A DNA stretch of 64,000 nt from Saccharomycopsis phalli (lineage: Eukaryota; Ascomycota; Saccharomycetes; Ascoideales; Saccharomycopsidaceae): the NCBI GenBank assembly GCA_020342235.1, contig CP073213.1, positions 2,501 through 66,500 on the forward strand, written 5' to 3'. Position 1 is the first letter of the stretch; every line of letters starts with the position of its first letter. The notes under the pieces are model-generated. The model saw only the letters and a program-made list of their open reading frames with translations. It did no database searches and was not told the origin of the DNA. Both the position numbers and the translations under genes were made by a program. Shown in pieces: positions 21,414-31,940 of the stretch.

Positions 21414-22724
21414 TTACCACAACAATTCGTCATGGTTCATCTTGCTGAGGGTATAAATTTCTTGCCTCTTTGAATCAATCTTCAGTAGCAAGTCATTAAG
21501 CCGTTCCATTCCCTTGGTTGTATTTTTATAACCCAAGCTAGGATCCAGATTGAGCACTGTGCCAGATATTTCGTTGTATTGGTTAACCAAGCTATCATAC
21601 TCATGATTCAAGGTATCCAACATGCCATTGATTGGAATATCATGCAAATGCGTTGACTCATCATTCCAAAGGCTTGGTGATGCAATAGGTTCCTTGATGA
21701 TACGTGGAGGAGGAGGTTTGGTGGCCATTTCGCGTACTTTTTTAAAATTGTTTGTTATTTCGTCTAGGTACTTCAAGTACTCGTCATTTTCCAAAGATTT
21801 TAGTTGCTTTTCCAAATTTTTTCGTTTAATGTATTTCTGAAGAATCTGCTGGATTTCCATAAATTCCAATCCTTGGTCTGGTGAACTTTGCTGAGGCTGA
21901 ATGAATCCCAATCCTGTAACTTTTGGAATGGCAACCTCGGGTTTCTTGTTTTTGTTTCCTAATAGTGTCAATACTTCTTTCATGAATGTCTTGAGTTCAG
22001 GGTTCAATTCAGAAGGAGCATCACTCTGTGCCGAAGGAGCAGGAATATTTGCAGAGGTGGAAGCATTATCTGAATCGGCTACTTTCACGTTGCCTTCTCT
22101 TGGTAGTCTCAATTCCTTGATGAATTCTTCAATCTCACTCTTCATCTTTTTAAACTCCTCGTCTCTGGTTTCCTGTCTTTTAGTGTCTTTTCTTTCACCG
22201 AGCAAAACCTCTGTGTCATCTACATCTACTCGTCTGGTAGCAGGCTCATCTCTTCTTTTCAAGAGTCTAATTTGTTCCTCCAACTCTTCAATGTAATCTT
22301 TCTGGGTCTCGCTGATGGCTTTGTACTTCTGGACCTTTTTAATAAGAGCTTCGTTTACAGCGTACAATTCATTGTCGGTATTTCGGGATCTCACAGCCAA
22401 CTTCTTGCGCAACTGCTGGTTCTCTGTCTTTAACTGTTTCATTTGGATAGTTGACTTGTTTACAGAGTTGTGCAATAGCTTGTTGACTGGATTATCAGGC
22501 AAGTCACTGAGTCCTTTATGCTGGCTGTCGCCTAGTATATCACTTGTGTTTGTGATATCTCTGAGTCCATCATCGTTGGACCTTAGCTTGTTTTTCTGTG
22601 ATTCAATGTTCTTGTTTAGCCGATTGGCAAACGAGGTGAGGGCCTGGTTTTTATCCAAAGTGTGGGTGTTTAGCCGGGGTTGCTCAATTGAGTCATCCAA
22701 GGTGTCCAAAGAAAAGGTGTCCAT
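21414..22724 (-). CDS. Coiled-coil protein, possible spindle pole body component
   Basis: I do not recognise this 436-residue protein with certainty. It has a short acidic N-terminus, then long coiled-coil stretches (about residues 85-165, 190-215 and 300-335) rich in Lys, Glu, Leu and Gln. The NPVNKLLHNSVNKSTIQMKQ region is a plausible dimer start. The C-terminal 75 residues (EYDSLVNQYNEIS, DPSLGYKNTTKG, ERLNDLLLKID, LSKM) resemble the microtubule-binding or centrosomal region of Cep57/Ppc89-type proteins, which in fungi are spindle-pole scaffolds. A Spc42-like role is an alternative. The start is the ATG at 22724. It is divergent from RTC1 across 340 bp. Confidence 0.6.
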   Translation of the reverse strand: MDTFSLDTLDDSIEQPRLNTHTLDKNQALTSFANRLNKNIESQKNKLRSNDDGLRDITNTSDILGDSQHKGLSDLPDNPVNKLLHNSVNKSTIQMKQLKTENQQLRKKLAVRSRNTDNELYAVNEALIKKVQKYKAISETQKDYIEELEEQIRLLKRRDEPATRRVDVDDTEVLLGERKDTKRQETRDEEFKKMKSEIEEFIKELRLPREGNVKVADSDNASTSANIPAPSAQSDAPSELNPELKTFMKEVLTLLGNKNKKPEVAIPKVTGLGFIQPQQSSPDQGLEFMEIQQILQKYIKRKNLEKQLKSLENDEYLKYLDEITNNFKKVREMATKPPPPRIIKEPIASPSLWNDESTHLHDIPINGMLDTLNHEYDSLVNQYNEISGTVLNLDPSLGYKNTTKGMERLNDLLLKIDSKRQEIYTLSKMNHDELLW

Positions 22725-23064
22725 GATGGTAGTGCTGAGTGATGGAAAAGGTGAGAATAAAAAAAGTGATGAATTCACGAGGTCAAATTTGGCAATTCCA
22801 GTGAAATTCCCGCGGGGGTGTGCAAGTAAAGCGACGGAGTATGTTTATAGCAACGGATAATTCAACGGCTATGTAGCAACTGGGAGATGGTGTACTGTGG
22901 TAGCCTTTTATACCAGTGTGTTTGTCACTGTAGCACAAATGTTTGGCACTTAATATTTGGCGTATGTAAACAAATGCCCACGACTAATAGCTTACATAAC
23001 ACATCAAGCAGCATCACGTGCGCGTATATATTTTAGTGGGGGAGTCAGCGAGGGAAAAAGGGCC
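22725..23064. other. Divergent promoter between coiled-coil gene and RTC1
   Basis: This 340-bp shared promoter region is gene-free. Several ATGs (for example near 22939 and 22963) lie upstream of the RTC1 start in other frames and could form short upstream ORFs if included in the leader. Confidence 0.4.
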
Positions 23065-26000
23065 ATGCCGCAGGTCTCATATAGTACGGGGTCGGAGCTC
23101 CAAGCGGTTTCCGCGTCTAATTTCCGGGACAATAAGCTAGCCATTGCCGGCAAGAACTTTATTCAGGTGTTGGACATTGACTATGGCAGCGGGCAAGTTG
23201 ATTTAGCCGTGGATTTGCTTCTGGGCACCAATCTTGCACGAGATGTGGCCAACTTGGGGTCGATTGCCGATATCCGGTTTGGGTATCGAGGGTTCTCCCA
23301 GATGCTTGCATCAGTGTCCACGTCAGGAAAGATTTATGTGTTTGACACTGCGCGGAAGCTGGGCAACAACATTGCCAAGTTCCATGCCCATAAACGAGCC
23401 ATCAACTCGATTGCGTTTTCGCCGCACGACTCGGGGAGTTTGTTGCTTTCAGGGTCACAGGACGGGTCGATTAAGGTGTGGGATTTGCGGGCAAAACACA
23501 GCCAGATGGTGGTGGAAAAGCGGCCGGTGGGGGAGTACCAAAAGGCGTTTGACGCGATCCGGTGCAACGAGTTTTCGCCGCATGACGACAAGGTCTTTTG
23601 TTCTGTGTCGGACAACGGCGACATTTCAAAGTGGGACATGCGCATGGCAGGAAAGTTTGTCAACAACATCAAGGGCGCGCATTATGGTGGGGCTCTTACG
23701 CTCGAATGGAACTGCAAGTTCAACTACATTGTCACAGGAGGCAAGGACTGCAAGGCACAGGTCTGGAACATGGCACATGACAGCTTCAAGAAGCCCGAGT
23801 GCCTGATTCTTCTTACGGATCCTGTGGCCAAGGTGTCATGGAGTCCGCCTGACGCGTCGCAAAACACCATTGACGACTGCTCAATTGCCTGCAGCTACTT
23901 GACGACAAACCCCGCAGTCGATCTCTGGGAATTGCGTCGGCCGCACATGCCATCATTCTCGCTAAATTACCACACCAAGGTGGTGACCGGGTTACACTGG
24001 CACACTGCGACGACGCTTTGGACGGTTTCCAAGGACCGGATGTTCATGGAGCATGATCTCCGGGACGAGCAGCGGTTTGTCACCAAGTTGCGCAGGAGTT
24101 TCACCCGATTCCATCCGTACACGACCTCGGAATTCGTGACGGTGCACCAAGACAAGGACACATTTATGCGAGCACGGGCATCCAAGCGGGACGACGAGCT
24201 CAAGTTCCGGTTGGCAGAGGAGGAAAAGGAGGATGCGGTCTTGCGGTCGATCCAGTTTTCATCGTCGGAAACCAGCGGCGAGTCCTTGGCCGGGTCGCCA
24301 AAGGACGATAAGGAGCTCTGTGTGCTGCGGCAGTCGAGCGGCGAGTCCAATTTCATTGATATTAGTCCACCAAATCACGAGGAGTTGCTCTGCACGTCGT
24401 TGGAGCGTCATTCACCAGTGGCATTTGGATTGGGCGGCCATTCTTCAGTGAGCACGTCACCCAAAAAGACCGAAGCCGATCGCAAACCCCGCTTGATCCG
24501 CTCGGTCACCGGTCTCTCGGGCAAGAAAATCTACCGGCACGACCACGGGCTTTTACCACGAAGCGGCACAGAGGTCAATTTAGTCGACAGCATACGACAC
24601 TCTCCCAAGGCCGGAAAAGGCTTGGGGTTCACTCCCGTGAAGCGGGCCATGTCGATTCAGAGCGCGGGAAGTGGAGCTAATCGTCGAAACAGTTATGGGC
24701 TTTACAAGGACAACTCTGTGACCTCAATGGGGTCGTACGAGCCTCTGCTTCAGCGGACAATCTACAACGGTGGCTTGTACGATTACGCCAAGAATCCAGT
24801 CCCACTATTGTACCTTGGGTCGGTGAATAGTGAGACGTTTGACAGGAGCCTGAAGACGTTTGTTGCCGAGTATTTTGAGTACCTTGCGCGGTTCCACGAG
24901 GGTACCATCGACTACAACAGAGTACTATTTGAGACCTACGAGGCAAAAGACGTGGTGCAGCCGGCAACATTCAAAGAAAACCTCAAGTCGCTCACCAAGG
25001 GATACTTCAAGATGATGACCGAGGGCAAGTTCTTGGCGTTCATCCAGACGTCGATCCGCGAGACAATCGAGCACTCAAGCATGACGAACTTGTTGCGGGT
25101 GCTCAAGGTGGTTTTCTACTACCAGCGGACGGGCTATGAGCTCATCAACATTCTTCTCCAGTTGCAGCACGTGCTCGCAGCGTGTTTGCCCCAGAATCCC
25201 GGCTTGTACGGCAAATTCAAGTTGATATTCAACGGCTTTGTCATTGACATTGAAAACTACTTGATCGACGTCGACTTCAACAAGTACTTTATGGCCAGAA
25301 AGACCCACAAGTTCAAGTACCTCCGCGAGGTGCTCGAGTATCACTATTACTACAGCTTCAGCATCATCTACCCTCAGGAAAAGCTGTTCCGCGTGAAACA
25401 AGTGGCAAAAAAGCCGCGTTCCAAGAGCGGTAGCGGCAGCTCGGTGCCTCAAAGCAGTGTATATGATACCGAGGATGACGAGGAAAGAAGCAAAGACGAC
25501 AGCGATGACGACGATGTGGAGTTTGGCCACGATGACTTTGACTTGGAGAACTTTGAGGAGTTTTATGAGAGTTCCAACGAAAACCGCTCGTCATCGCTAT
25601 CTTCGCTGGCGTCGTACAACCGATTTGTCAACGACACCAGCAGCAACAGCAACGGATCAAGTCGGAGAAACAGCTTTCGGCTAGCGCGCAAGCCGCTGCC
25701 GATGGACGAAAACGTCCTCATCAGCGATGACGACCGGAAGCACGCTCTGCCCGGCGAGGAGTTCCAAGATGTCTTGAACAAGTTCCAGGAAAAGTCGCTC
25801 AGCCTCCAGGAGAAGTACATCAGCGACGAGCTCAGTGACGACTCCAGCAGCGCAGATAGCGACGAGTTCCGCAATAGTGACGAGGAATTGGACAAGTACA
25901 AAAAGTCGCAGCCGCCAAAACGGACGCGGTTGTCCACGACGGAAAACGTCAACATCGTCGACAGATCCTCCAGAGCAAGCTTTCGCACCAGTCCTTCGGG

Positions 26001-26844
26001 ATCGCCATATTCCACACGAACCAGACGCGGATCCGGCGTTAAACGCGGCTCGTCCGTCACCGACACCAAGCGGCTGCTTCTCGAGTTCACCAAGACCGGA
26101 TCATTCACACATAGTCGGTCCGAGTTTGATGTCCGCTCGGGAAGCGACGCTCTGCGGTACCGACAAAGTAACTTGACCCACCAGCTAAACCGCACGCTTC
26201 GTCTTAGTGACACCGCGTTACTGGTCGAGTCTGGCGACACCGAGTTGCGCATCAACGACCCGGCTGCGGGATTTCTCAGCGTCAAGCCCTGGAAGTTTGA
26301 GTTCTTGTTATATCAAGTGTATCGAGCAGCCCAGGACTCGGGCGATCTTGTTACGTTGGCAGTGTTGACCCTGATCTTCTATAGCCATTTCCAGAAACGG
26401 ATTCGCTGCAGCAGCGACTACGAGTTCAAGGGGTTCATCATCACAACCACCCAAGCAAAAGACTGGATGAGCTCTTTCATTGAGTTGCTCTATTCTCATG
26501 ACATGTATGTCACCAGCACCACCATCATCAAACACAGCGATTTCGGGTTCATCCGAGCGTTGGGCGCAGTTAATACAGAGTTCAAGAAATTCTGTCCACA
26601 CTGCCATAAACTCATGCTCCACGATCTGCAACAGAAAAACTTCCAGTACGGCTACTGGTACTGCCAGCGCTGTGACAAGCCCACGGGGAAATGCTTCTAC
26701 TGCAAACTTACCATCAAGAAGATTGGCGTGGGATTTTTGCGCTGTGGTCACCAAGGACATGCGGAGTGTGTCAAGGAGTGGGTTGTGGACTTTGGAGAAG
26801 TAGAGTGCCCTGATTGCGGAGAATTGATTGAGGAGTTGGCCTGA
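23065..26844 (+). CDS. RTC1: SEA complex subunit Rtc1/Sea2 (WD40 plus RING)
   Basis: This 1259-residue protein combines an N-terminal WD40 propeller (about residues 1-330; for example VFDTARKLGNN, SGSQDGSIKVWDLR, SVSDNGDISKWDMR and TGGKDCKAQVWN) with a long low-complexity acidic and Ser-rich middle. It ends in a Cys/His-rich RING-like zinc module (CPHC, CQRC, CFYC, CGHQGHAEC, CPDC). This is the architecture of Rtc1 (human WDR24), part of the vacuolar SEA/GATOR2 complex that regulates TORC1 in response to amino acids. The S. cerevisiae protein is 1341 residues. I start at the ATG at 23065, just before the first propeller strand. The frame is open upstream for 36 codons without ATG. Acidic tracts lie near residues 800-840. 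Confidence 0.9.
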   Translation: MPQVSYSTGSELQAVSASNFRDNKLAIAGKNFIQVLDIDYGSGQVDLAVDLLLGTNLARDVANLGSIADIRFGYRGFSQMLASVSTSGKIYVFDTARKLGNNIAKFHAHKRAINSIAFSPHDSGSLLLSGSQDGSIKVWDLRAKHSQMVVEKRPVGEYQKAFDAIRCNEFSPHDDKVFCSVSDNGDISKWDMRMAGKFVNNIKGAHYGGALTLEWNCKFNYIVTGGKDCKAQVWNMAHDSFKKPECLILLTDPVAKVSWSPPDASQNTIDDCSIACSYLTTNPAVDLWELRRPHMPSFSLNYHTKVVTGLHWHTATTLWTVSKDRMFMEHDLRDEQRFVTKLRRSFTRFHPYTTSEFVTVHQDKDTFMRARASKRDDELKFRLAEEEKEDAVLRSIQFSSSETSGESLAGSPKDDKELCVLRQSSGESNFIDISPPNHEELLCTSLERHSPVAFGLGGHSSVSTSPKKTEADRKPRLIRSVTGLSGKKIYRHDHGLLPRSGTEVNLVDSIRHSPKAGKGLGFTPVKRAMSIQSAGSGANRRNSYGLYKDNSVTSMGSYEPLLQRTIYNGGLYDYAKNPVPLLYLGSVNSETFDRSLKTFVAEYFEYLARFHEGTIDYNRVLFETYEAKDVVQPATFKENLKSLTKGYFKMMTEGKFLAFIQTSIRETIEHSSMTNLLRVLKVVFYYQRTGYELINILLQLQHVLAACLPQNPGLYGKFKLIFNGFVIDIENYLIDVDFNKYFMARKTHKFKYLREVLEYHYYYSFSIIYPQEKLFRVKQVAKKPRSKSGSGSSVPQSSVYDTEDDEERSKDDSDDDDVEFGHDDFDLENFEEFYESSNENRSSSLSSLASYNRFVNDTSSNSNGSSRRNSFRLARKPLPMDENVLISDDDRKHALPGEEFQDVLNKFQEKSLSLQEKYISDELSDDSSSADSDEFRNSDEELDKYKKSQPPKRTRLSTTENVNIVDRSSRASFRTSPSGSPYSTRTRRGSGVKRGSSVTDTKRLLLEFTKTGSFTHSRSEFDVRSGSDALRYRQSNLTHQLNRTLRLSDTALLVESGDTELRINDPAAGFLSVKPWKFEFLLYQVYRAAQDSGDLVTLAVLTLIFYSHFQKRIRCSSDYEFKGFIITTTQAKDWMSSFIELLYSHDMYVTSTTIIKHSDFGFIRALGAVNTEFKKFCPHCHKLMLHDLQQKNFQYGYWYCQRCDKPTGKCFYCKLTIKKIGVGFLRCGHQGHAECVKEWVVDFGEVECPDCGELIEELA

Positions 26845-27127
26845 GTCTTGTGACTTTGATGTCATTGCTTGAGATGGCCAAGAAGACTTTTCGCTGTTTC
26901 CAATGGGTATTTTGTCTAGGAAATTCTAATGATGCTACGAAATATAAAAGGCTGTTTATATATATCTGTAGTAAAATGTCCCCACCTACTTTTTTCTTTT
27001 ATCTCCAAAGCTTCTTCCTTTGCAGACTATGGTACAGTTTAATGAGCTCACACATACCGATGAACCTAAAACTGCCGTGAAATGTAGCAACCAATAAAAG
27101 AGTGGTAAATGGCTAAAATATCTTCTG

Positions 27128-27187
27128 GGCTATTAAATGAAAGGTCCGGCTATTATATGAAAGATCTGACTATTATATGAAAGGTCC
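27128..27187. repeat. 20-bp tandem repeat, three units
   Basis: Three direct copies of GGCTATTAAATGAAAGGTCC with one to four changes each, followed by a partial GGCTATTTAT. Confidence 0.8.
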
Positions 27188-27689
27188 GGCTATTTATACT
27201 TGAAAAAGAGGCACGTACTCTTGATCAAATGCAGATTCAGTTGAGAACATGTCATTAAGCAAGAGAGGAAATCAAAAAACATTAATGACTAAAAAGAGGA
27301 AGCTAAAGAAGTCATGGAATGTTAAAGAAGTTAAAATTTGGCTGTTATACTTTTATAGTGAGACGCAAACCCTCTTTACCAAAGTTTAGCAATAGCGACA
27401 ATCTTCATAGATGTGCCGTTGATTTGCTAACGTCTTTAGTCACACTGATTCATTTTGCCTGATTGTGAATCATTAAATGCGATTATTTTCCATCAATAAT
27501 CACCACATATATTATCGCCCCATCAGTCATATCTGGTAGTAAAATCCGTCAGTACCACCTGTTTTTATAAAAAAAAATCTCCAGTGACCCACCATACAAC
27601 ATTGTAAATACTAATGGGTTACTCTGACTCTCTCAACAGTCAATGCCTTTCCTCAACATTTATCCTGCATGCATACACTATAATCGAAC

Positions 27690-27741
27690 CACTCCAGGGA
27701 ATCACTCCAGGGAATCACTCTAGGGAATCACTCCAGAGAAA
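27690..27741. repeat. 13-bp tandem repeat, four units
   Basis: CACTCCAGGGAAT repeats four times; the third has one change and the fourth two. Confidence 0.85.
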
Positions 27742-28105
27742 CTTTAAATAACCTACTTGGAACGTTAATCGTAGCAATTGTTTCTTTGCAACTCCTAACA
27801 ACGACAAGCCCAGATATTTCATTTCAATTAGCAGTCACTCAAGCGATAGTGGAAAATTGGTCACCGCATTATCATCAATTAGTCTATAGAAGTAGGGTAT
27901 AACTTTTACTGATGCCTCTCATTCCTCGAGGCACTATCTCATTAGAAATGTTTGCATATTACAGGGATTTTATTACGCTTTAGTATATGCATCACCACGT
28001 AAAGCGCGCCTTATTGCATTCCAAGAGGGACTTGGATAAGGCACCAATTACCCAAAGAATATAGTTAAATAAATGGATAGGTAGTCCTCAATTTTCTATT
28101 GAAGT

Positions 28106-29941
28106 ATGGATATTGGAATACTACTACTCATATTTTCATTTTGTTACCACTCTGTCTGGTCATTTTCATTTTCTTGGAAGCTAAATAATACAATCGGCGT
28201 TGCTAGTTTGTATTCTCCGAGAAACGTCCAGTGTCCGGAGAATAAAAAGCGGTTTATTCGGGACGCCTCCCAGATCAGTGCGGAGGAGGAGGCCTGGTTA
28301 AGGAAACGTAATTCGGTCACACAGGAAAACCTAAGAAAGTTTCTCAAGTACAATGGCAAGTTTGACGACTCCGAGGTTGACAAATACTTAAACTACAAGC
28401 AATATTCCAGCCGTAGTAGTATATCCAATATCAATCTTGATTTGGGTGAAATAGGGCCAATCAAAATCGGACTTGCTTTCTCTGGAGGAGGATATCGTGC
28501 AATGTTATGTGGTGCCGGTGAATTGAGTGCCCTTGATAACCGGACAAGAGGCGCATTTGAAAACGGTCTTGGTGGACTTTTGGAATCCACTACCTACTTG
28601 GCTGGTTTGTCTGGCGGAAATTGGATGGTGACCACCTTGGCGTGGAACCAGTGGATTTCTGTGCAAGCAATTGTAGACGCAGGTAACCAGCTCTGGGACC
28701 TTCGGAATTCCTTGTACAATATTGGAGGGTTACGGAACATTGTAAAGACATTGGCAATATGGAGAGAGATTATCAACGAAGTACGTTCAAAGCTTGCTGC
28801 TGGTTTCGAGGCCACCATCACCGATGTTTGGGGCAGAGCATTGAGTAGACAGATGTTTTTTCCAGACAGACGATACACAACATGGTCCTCACTTCAAGAG
28901 GATGCTACTTTCAGCAATGCGGAAATGCCAATGCCAATATCTGTGTCACTCGGACTCTGGAAAGGCACTGAACTCTCATATGCAGATTCGACTGTGTTTG
29001 AAGCCAACCCATTTGAACTAGGTACTTGGGACAGGGGCGGATACGCGTTCACTGATATAAAGTACCTTGCTAGTAATGTCTCCAACGGATATCCTTATGA
29101 TGATTATAGCTGTGTTGAGGGTTTTGACAGCACTTCGTTCATTATGGGAACCTCCTCGTCACTCTTCAATATCATACTTCAGAAAGTACGGGGTCGCTTA
29201 CAGCTGGCAAATGGTATGATAAAAATGTGGATAAACCAGCTTTTGGCGGGAATTGCAGACAGGGATGCGGACACTGGGATTTATGAACCTTCGCCATTTT
29301 ATCAATCTGAATATGGTGACTCTGTCTCAATCTATGGGTCAAAACACCTTGTTCTTGTAGATGGCGCAGAAGACCGGCAAAACGTTCCTTTAGTTCCTTT
29401 GGTTCAAAAACAGAGGCGCCTTGATTTGGTTATCGCATACGATAACAGCGGAAACACGGAGCATAAATGGCCAAGTCTTTTGAGTGTTCAATCTACATTT
29501 GCGCGACAATTTACTAAAGCTGGAAAAGGGTTGGCATTTCCATACTTCCCAGATGTCAATACTGTATTGCACTATGGTTTGAACAAGCGGCCAGTATTTT
29601 ATGGCTGTGATGCCCGGAACCTAACTGGATTGCAGTATATACCTCCAGTGGTGATTATGATGACCAATCGATACTTGTCGTTCCCCACCAATGTATCTAC
29701 GTTCCGGACATCATTCAGTATGCAAGAGCGAAACGGATTCATTAAAAATGGGTTTGAGGTAACATCTCGGAAAAATTTGACAGAGGACTCAAACTGGGCT
29801 ACATGCGTTGGATGCGCGGCCATTAGAAGAACTCAAGAAAAGTTGGGATTTGAGCAGACGGAAGCCTGTAAAAAATGTTTCGAGCAATACTGCTGGGATG
29901 GGAAACTCTACACTGGAGATTTGGATCATCTGTTGTATTAA
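28106..29941 (+). CDS. PLB1: Secreted phospholipase B / lysophospholipase
   Basis: This 611-residue enzyme of the fungal phospholipase B family hydrolyses acyl chains of phospholipids and lysophospholipids outside the plasma membrane or in the wall. It has a hydrophobic signal peptide (about residues 1-19). The oxyanion segment FSGGGYRAM is at 125-133, the nucleophile motif GLSGGNW has its Ser at 169, and the catalytic Asp is D419 in VDGAEDRQNVPL. Several N-glycosylation sequons and a Cys-rich C-terminus (CVGCAAIRRTQEK, CKKCFEQYCW) are typical. It ends in LDHLLY with no hydrophobic GPI-anchor tail, so it is probably secreted free. The symbol follows the family name; which PLB paralogue it is cannot be decided. 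Confidence 0.9.
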   Translation: MDIGILLLIFSFCYHSVWSFSFSWKLNNTIGVASLYSPRNVQCPENKKRFIRDASQISAEEEAWLRKRNSVTQENLRKFLKYNGKFDDSEVDKYLNYKQYSSRSSISNINLDLGEIGPIKIGLAFSGGGYRAMLCGAGELSALDNRTRGAFENGLGGLLESTTYLAGLSGGNWMVTTLAWNQWISVQAIVDAGNQLWDLRNSLYNIGGLRNIVKTLAIWREIINEVRSKLAAGFEATITDVWGRALSRQMFFPDRRYTTWSSLQEDATFSNAEMPMPISVSLGLWKGTELSYADSTVFEANPFELGTWDRGGYAFTDIKYLASNVSNGYPYDDYSCVEGFDSTSFIMGTSSSLFNIILQKVRGRLQLANGMIKMWINQLLAGIADRDADTGIYEPSPFYQSEYGDSVSIYGSKHLVLVDGAEDRQNVPLVPLVQKQRRLDLVIAYDNSGNTEHKWPSLLSVQSTFARQFTKAGKGLAFPYFPDVNTVLHYGLNKRPVFYGCDARNLTGLQYIPPVVIMMTNRYLSFPTNVSTFRTSFSMQERNGFIKNGFEVTSRKNLTEDSNWATCVGCAAIRRTQEKLGFEQTEACKKCFEQYCWDGKLYTGDLDHLLY

Positions 29942-30679
29942 CTGATGTCGATGAGCAATGCAATAATGGAAATTGTAATGGCACAAGGACCGGAGAATTA
30001 CAGTTTTATCTTCAAATGAAGTGAAATTCCAAAAGATCATTGAGCAGCTTACCAAGATATGCATGTACCAAGTAGCAGAGTCATTCAAGGTTAGTCATTC
30101 TCGGCTCTATGAATTAATTTTTAACCAAGCCAAGTTTGTGGATAGCCTGTATACACCTGGTGTGGATATTTCTACAAGGATTCATCTCAACTTTTATTAA
30201 AATTCATTAGTACAATAATAATTATAATATTTATTTCTGTATTTAGCTATATATTGTCTGCAGAAACTCGGTGATTGGACAAATATACTTTCACTTTGGA
30301 AAATATTGAGACAATAATGCTGATAAAGAAAAACCTTTATCAGTACTTGTGTAAATGTCTAGAAATAAAAACTTTATCAAAAACTATTTTTTTCAGACTT
30401 ATTAGTATTTCATGAGGTTGTATAAGAAGCTTGGTTGCTTTTACCTTTGTCAAATTTGGCTTCTGAGTCGCAAAGTGTGGCAGAAGCATCACGCTCCATC
30501 TCGTTATGGTAAAAGTCAACGAGTGCGTGTATTGATTTGTAGTCAGCAAATTCTTTTTAGCGTGTTTTGGATTCCATCATGATTAATGATTTGAGGAGGA
30601 TCTATGATGATGGTGTGCCACTTTCAATGTAGATGATTTGGGTAGAATAATAATAATAATATTTATTTTTGTATTTAGC
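29942..30679. other. Intergenic region with old repeat remnants
   Basis: No gene seen after the phospholipase gene. The segment holds the first copy of the old family B repeat (30208-30342) and the left part of the second (30643-30679), into which the family A LTR inserted. Confidence 0.5.
30208..30342. repeat. Old dispersed repeat, family B, uninterrupted copy
   Basis: Starts near ATAATATTTATTTCTGTA-TTTAGCT and runs through TATATTGTCTGCAG, ATATACTTTCACT and GCTGATAAAGAAAAACC. The same order is found at 30643-31117 with an LTR inserted after TTTAGC. It is probably an eroded LTR, because related copies end in similar A/T runs. Confidence 0.6.
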
Positions 30680-31117
30680 TGTCGTAGTTTATAGGTGTAT
30701 CCTGATTAGACATAGTATTACAGCAAACTATAAACTACTTAATTGTTTGTTTTGTTCCTTTAGGATTTGGATAACCGGACTGGGTTGTGCTAGATAAAGA
30801 TATCCAGCTGAATTGGTCTTGTGATCGTTTTTGTTTGTAGCGTAATGTCGGCCTTCTTATAGAGAACGCCGATCCTCCTAAGAGGTTGTTGTCCTTTAAT
30901 CAGATGGTGGTTACCATTGATCGACGGACGCGCTACTGTATTCTGTGGCTGAGTCCGGTAAGCTACTCCGAACTCCTCCTTGAATACTAGACCTATTCTG
31001 CCGTGGTTGTTAACCACGACATTAGCTATATATTGTCTCCGGCACTACGGTTATTCGACAGATATATTTTCACTCAGGAACATCCTGAGGCAGCATTGCT
31101 ATTGAAGAAAACCCTTT
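30643..31117. repeat. Family B repeat interrupted by a solo LTR
   Basis: The left half (30643-30679) and right half (31022-31117) rejoin to a sequence collinear with 30208-30342. The break coincides exactly with the LTR and its TTAGC target duplication, so the LTR inserted later. Confidence 0.65.
30680..31021. mobile_element. Solo LTR (family A), 342 bp, with target duplication
   Basis: Begins TGTCGTAGTTTA and ends TTAACCACGACA. It is flanked by TTAGC at 30675-30679 and 31022-31026. It shares order and sequence blocks with the copy at 2082-2417 (AGACATAGTATTA, ACTATAAACTACTTAATT, GGATAACCGGA, TGCTAGATA), while the middle has diverged. No internal coding sequence is present. Confidence 0.9.
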
Positions 31118-31940
31118 GATTTGGGTAGATATTGGCATGTGTGAATGTAGTGTCAGTTGTAAGACTGGAATAAATATGACACAAATCTATCCCCATTGGC
31201 CTTTTATCATGCTGTTATAGAACGCTTCATTATTGCAATAGACTGGTGGTGTTGGCATGGCCAAGAGTAATATACTAAAATCCATTATTACAAGCACTTT
31301 ATAGCATTGGTAACTTTGGGTTGCAAAACATTGAGTACCATATATTTTAATATGATCATATACTTATTTTCTGCTGCTCTGAAATAATTCCCAAACTTTC
31401 AATTGCCACGACTGGATATCTACTGGAGTCTTATTCTAAAGCACTGTATTTCTGAGCTTAGTGATTCATACTTAGGCTACTATACGCTCTTATAAGTTCT
31501 CCTACTATTCAAGACCAATCTATGTACTCATGAGTCTTGTTGATGTCAGTCCAGGCATCTTAGTTCCCTTTTAGACATTCCATACTACACAATAGGAACA
31601 GGCGCAACAAGGCACTTTTATCCATCAAGATGATTAATCCGGCTTTCACAAATATAAATGGCTAGACTTTCATTAGATAGTCATGGAAAAATATTTTAGT
31701 GGTATCCTACTTGACTACACTCATCTTGCACGTGCTAATGTGCAACATCAAATAGGTTATAAACAGCCTTAAATATACCATGACAAACTTCAATCAAACC
31801 AATATTAGCAAGCATACCAGTTAGGGTCGAAGAATAATGCAAGATTCAAAATAAATATGATTAGCCGGTATTTATATGGCTTCGCCTATAGGCCTTGCCT
31901 ACCCATGGCACATAACCCGCAGTAGAAAAGCAAACCACCG
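31118..31940. other. Intergenic region upstream of TAF13
   Basis: About 820 bp without a gene, A/T-rich. No repeat or regulatory site stands out. Confidence 0.4.

Larger units (their letters stand above)
26845..28105. other. 1.26-kb RTC1-PLB intergenic region with two minisatellites
   Basis: No gene seen. Two short arrays are present: three copies of a 20-bp GGCTATTAAATGAAAGGTCC-like unit (27128-27187) and four copies of a 13-bp CACTCCAGGGAAT unit (27690-27741). Confidence 0.5.
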
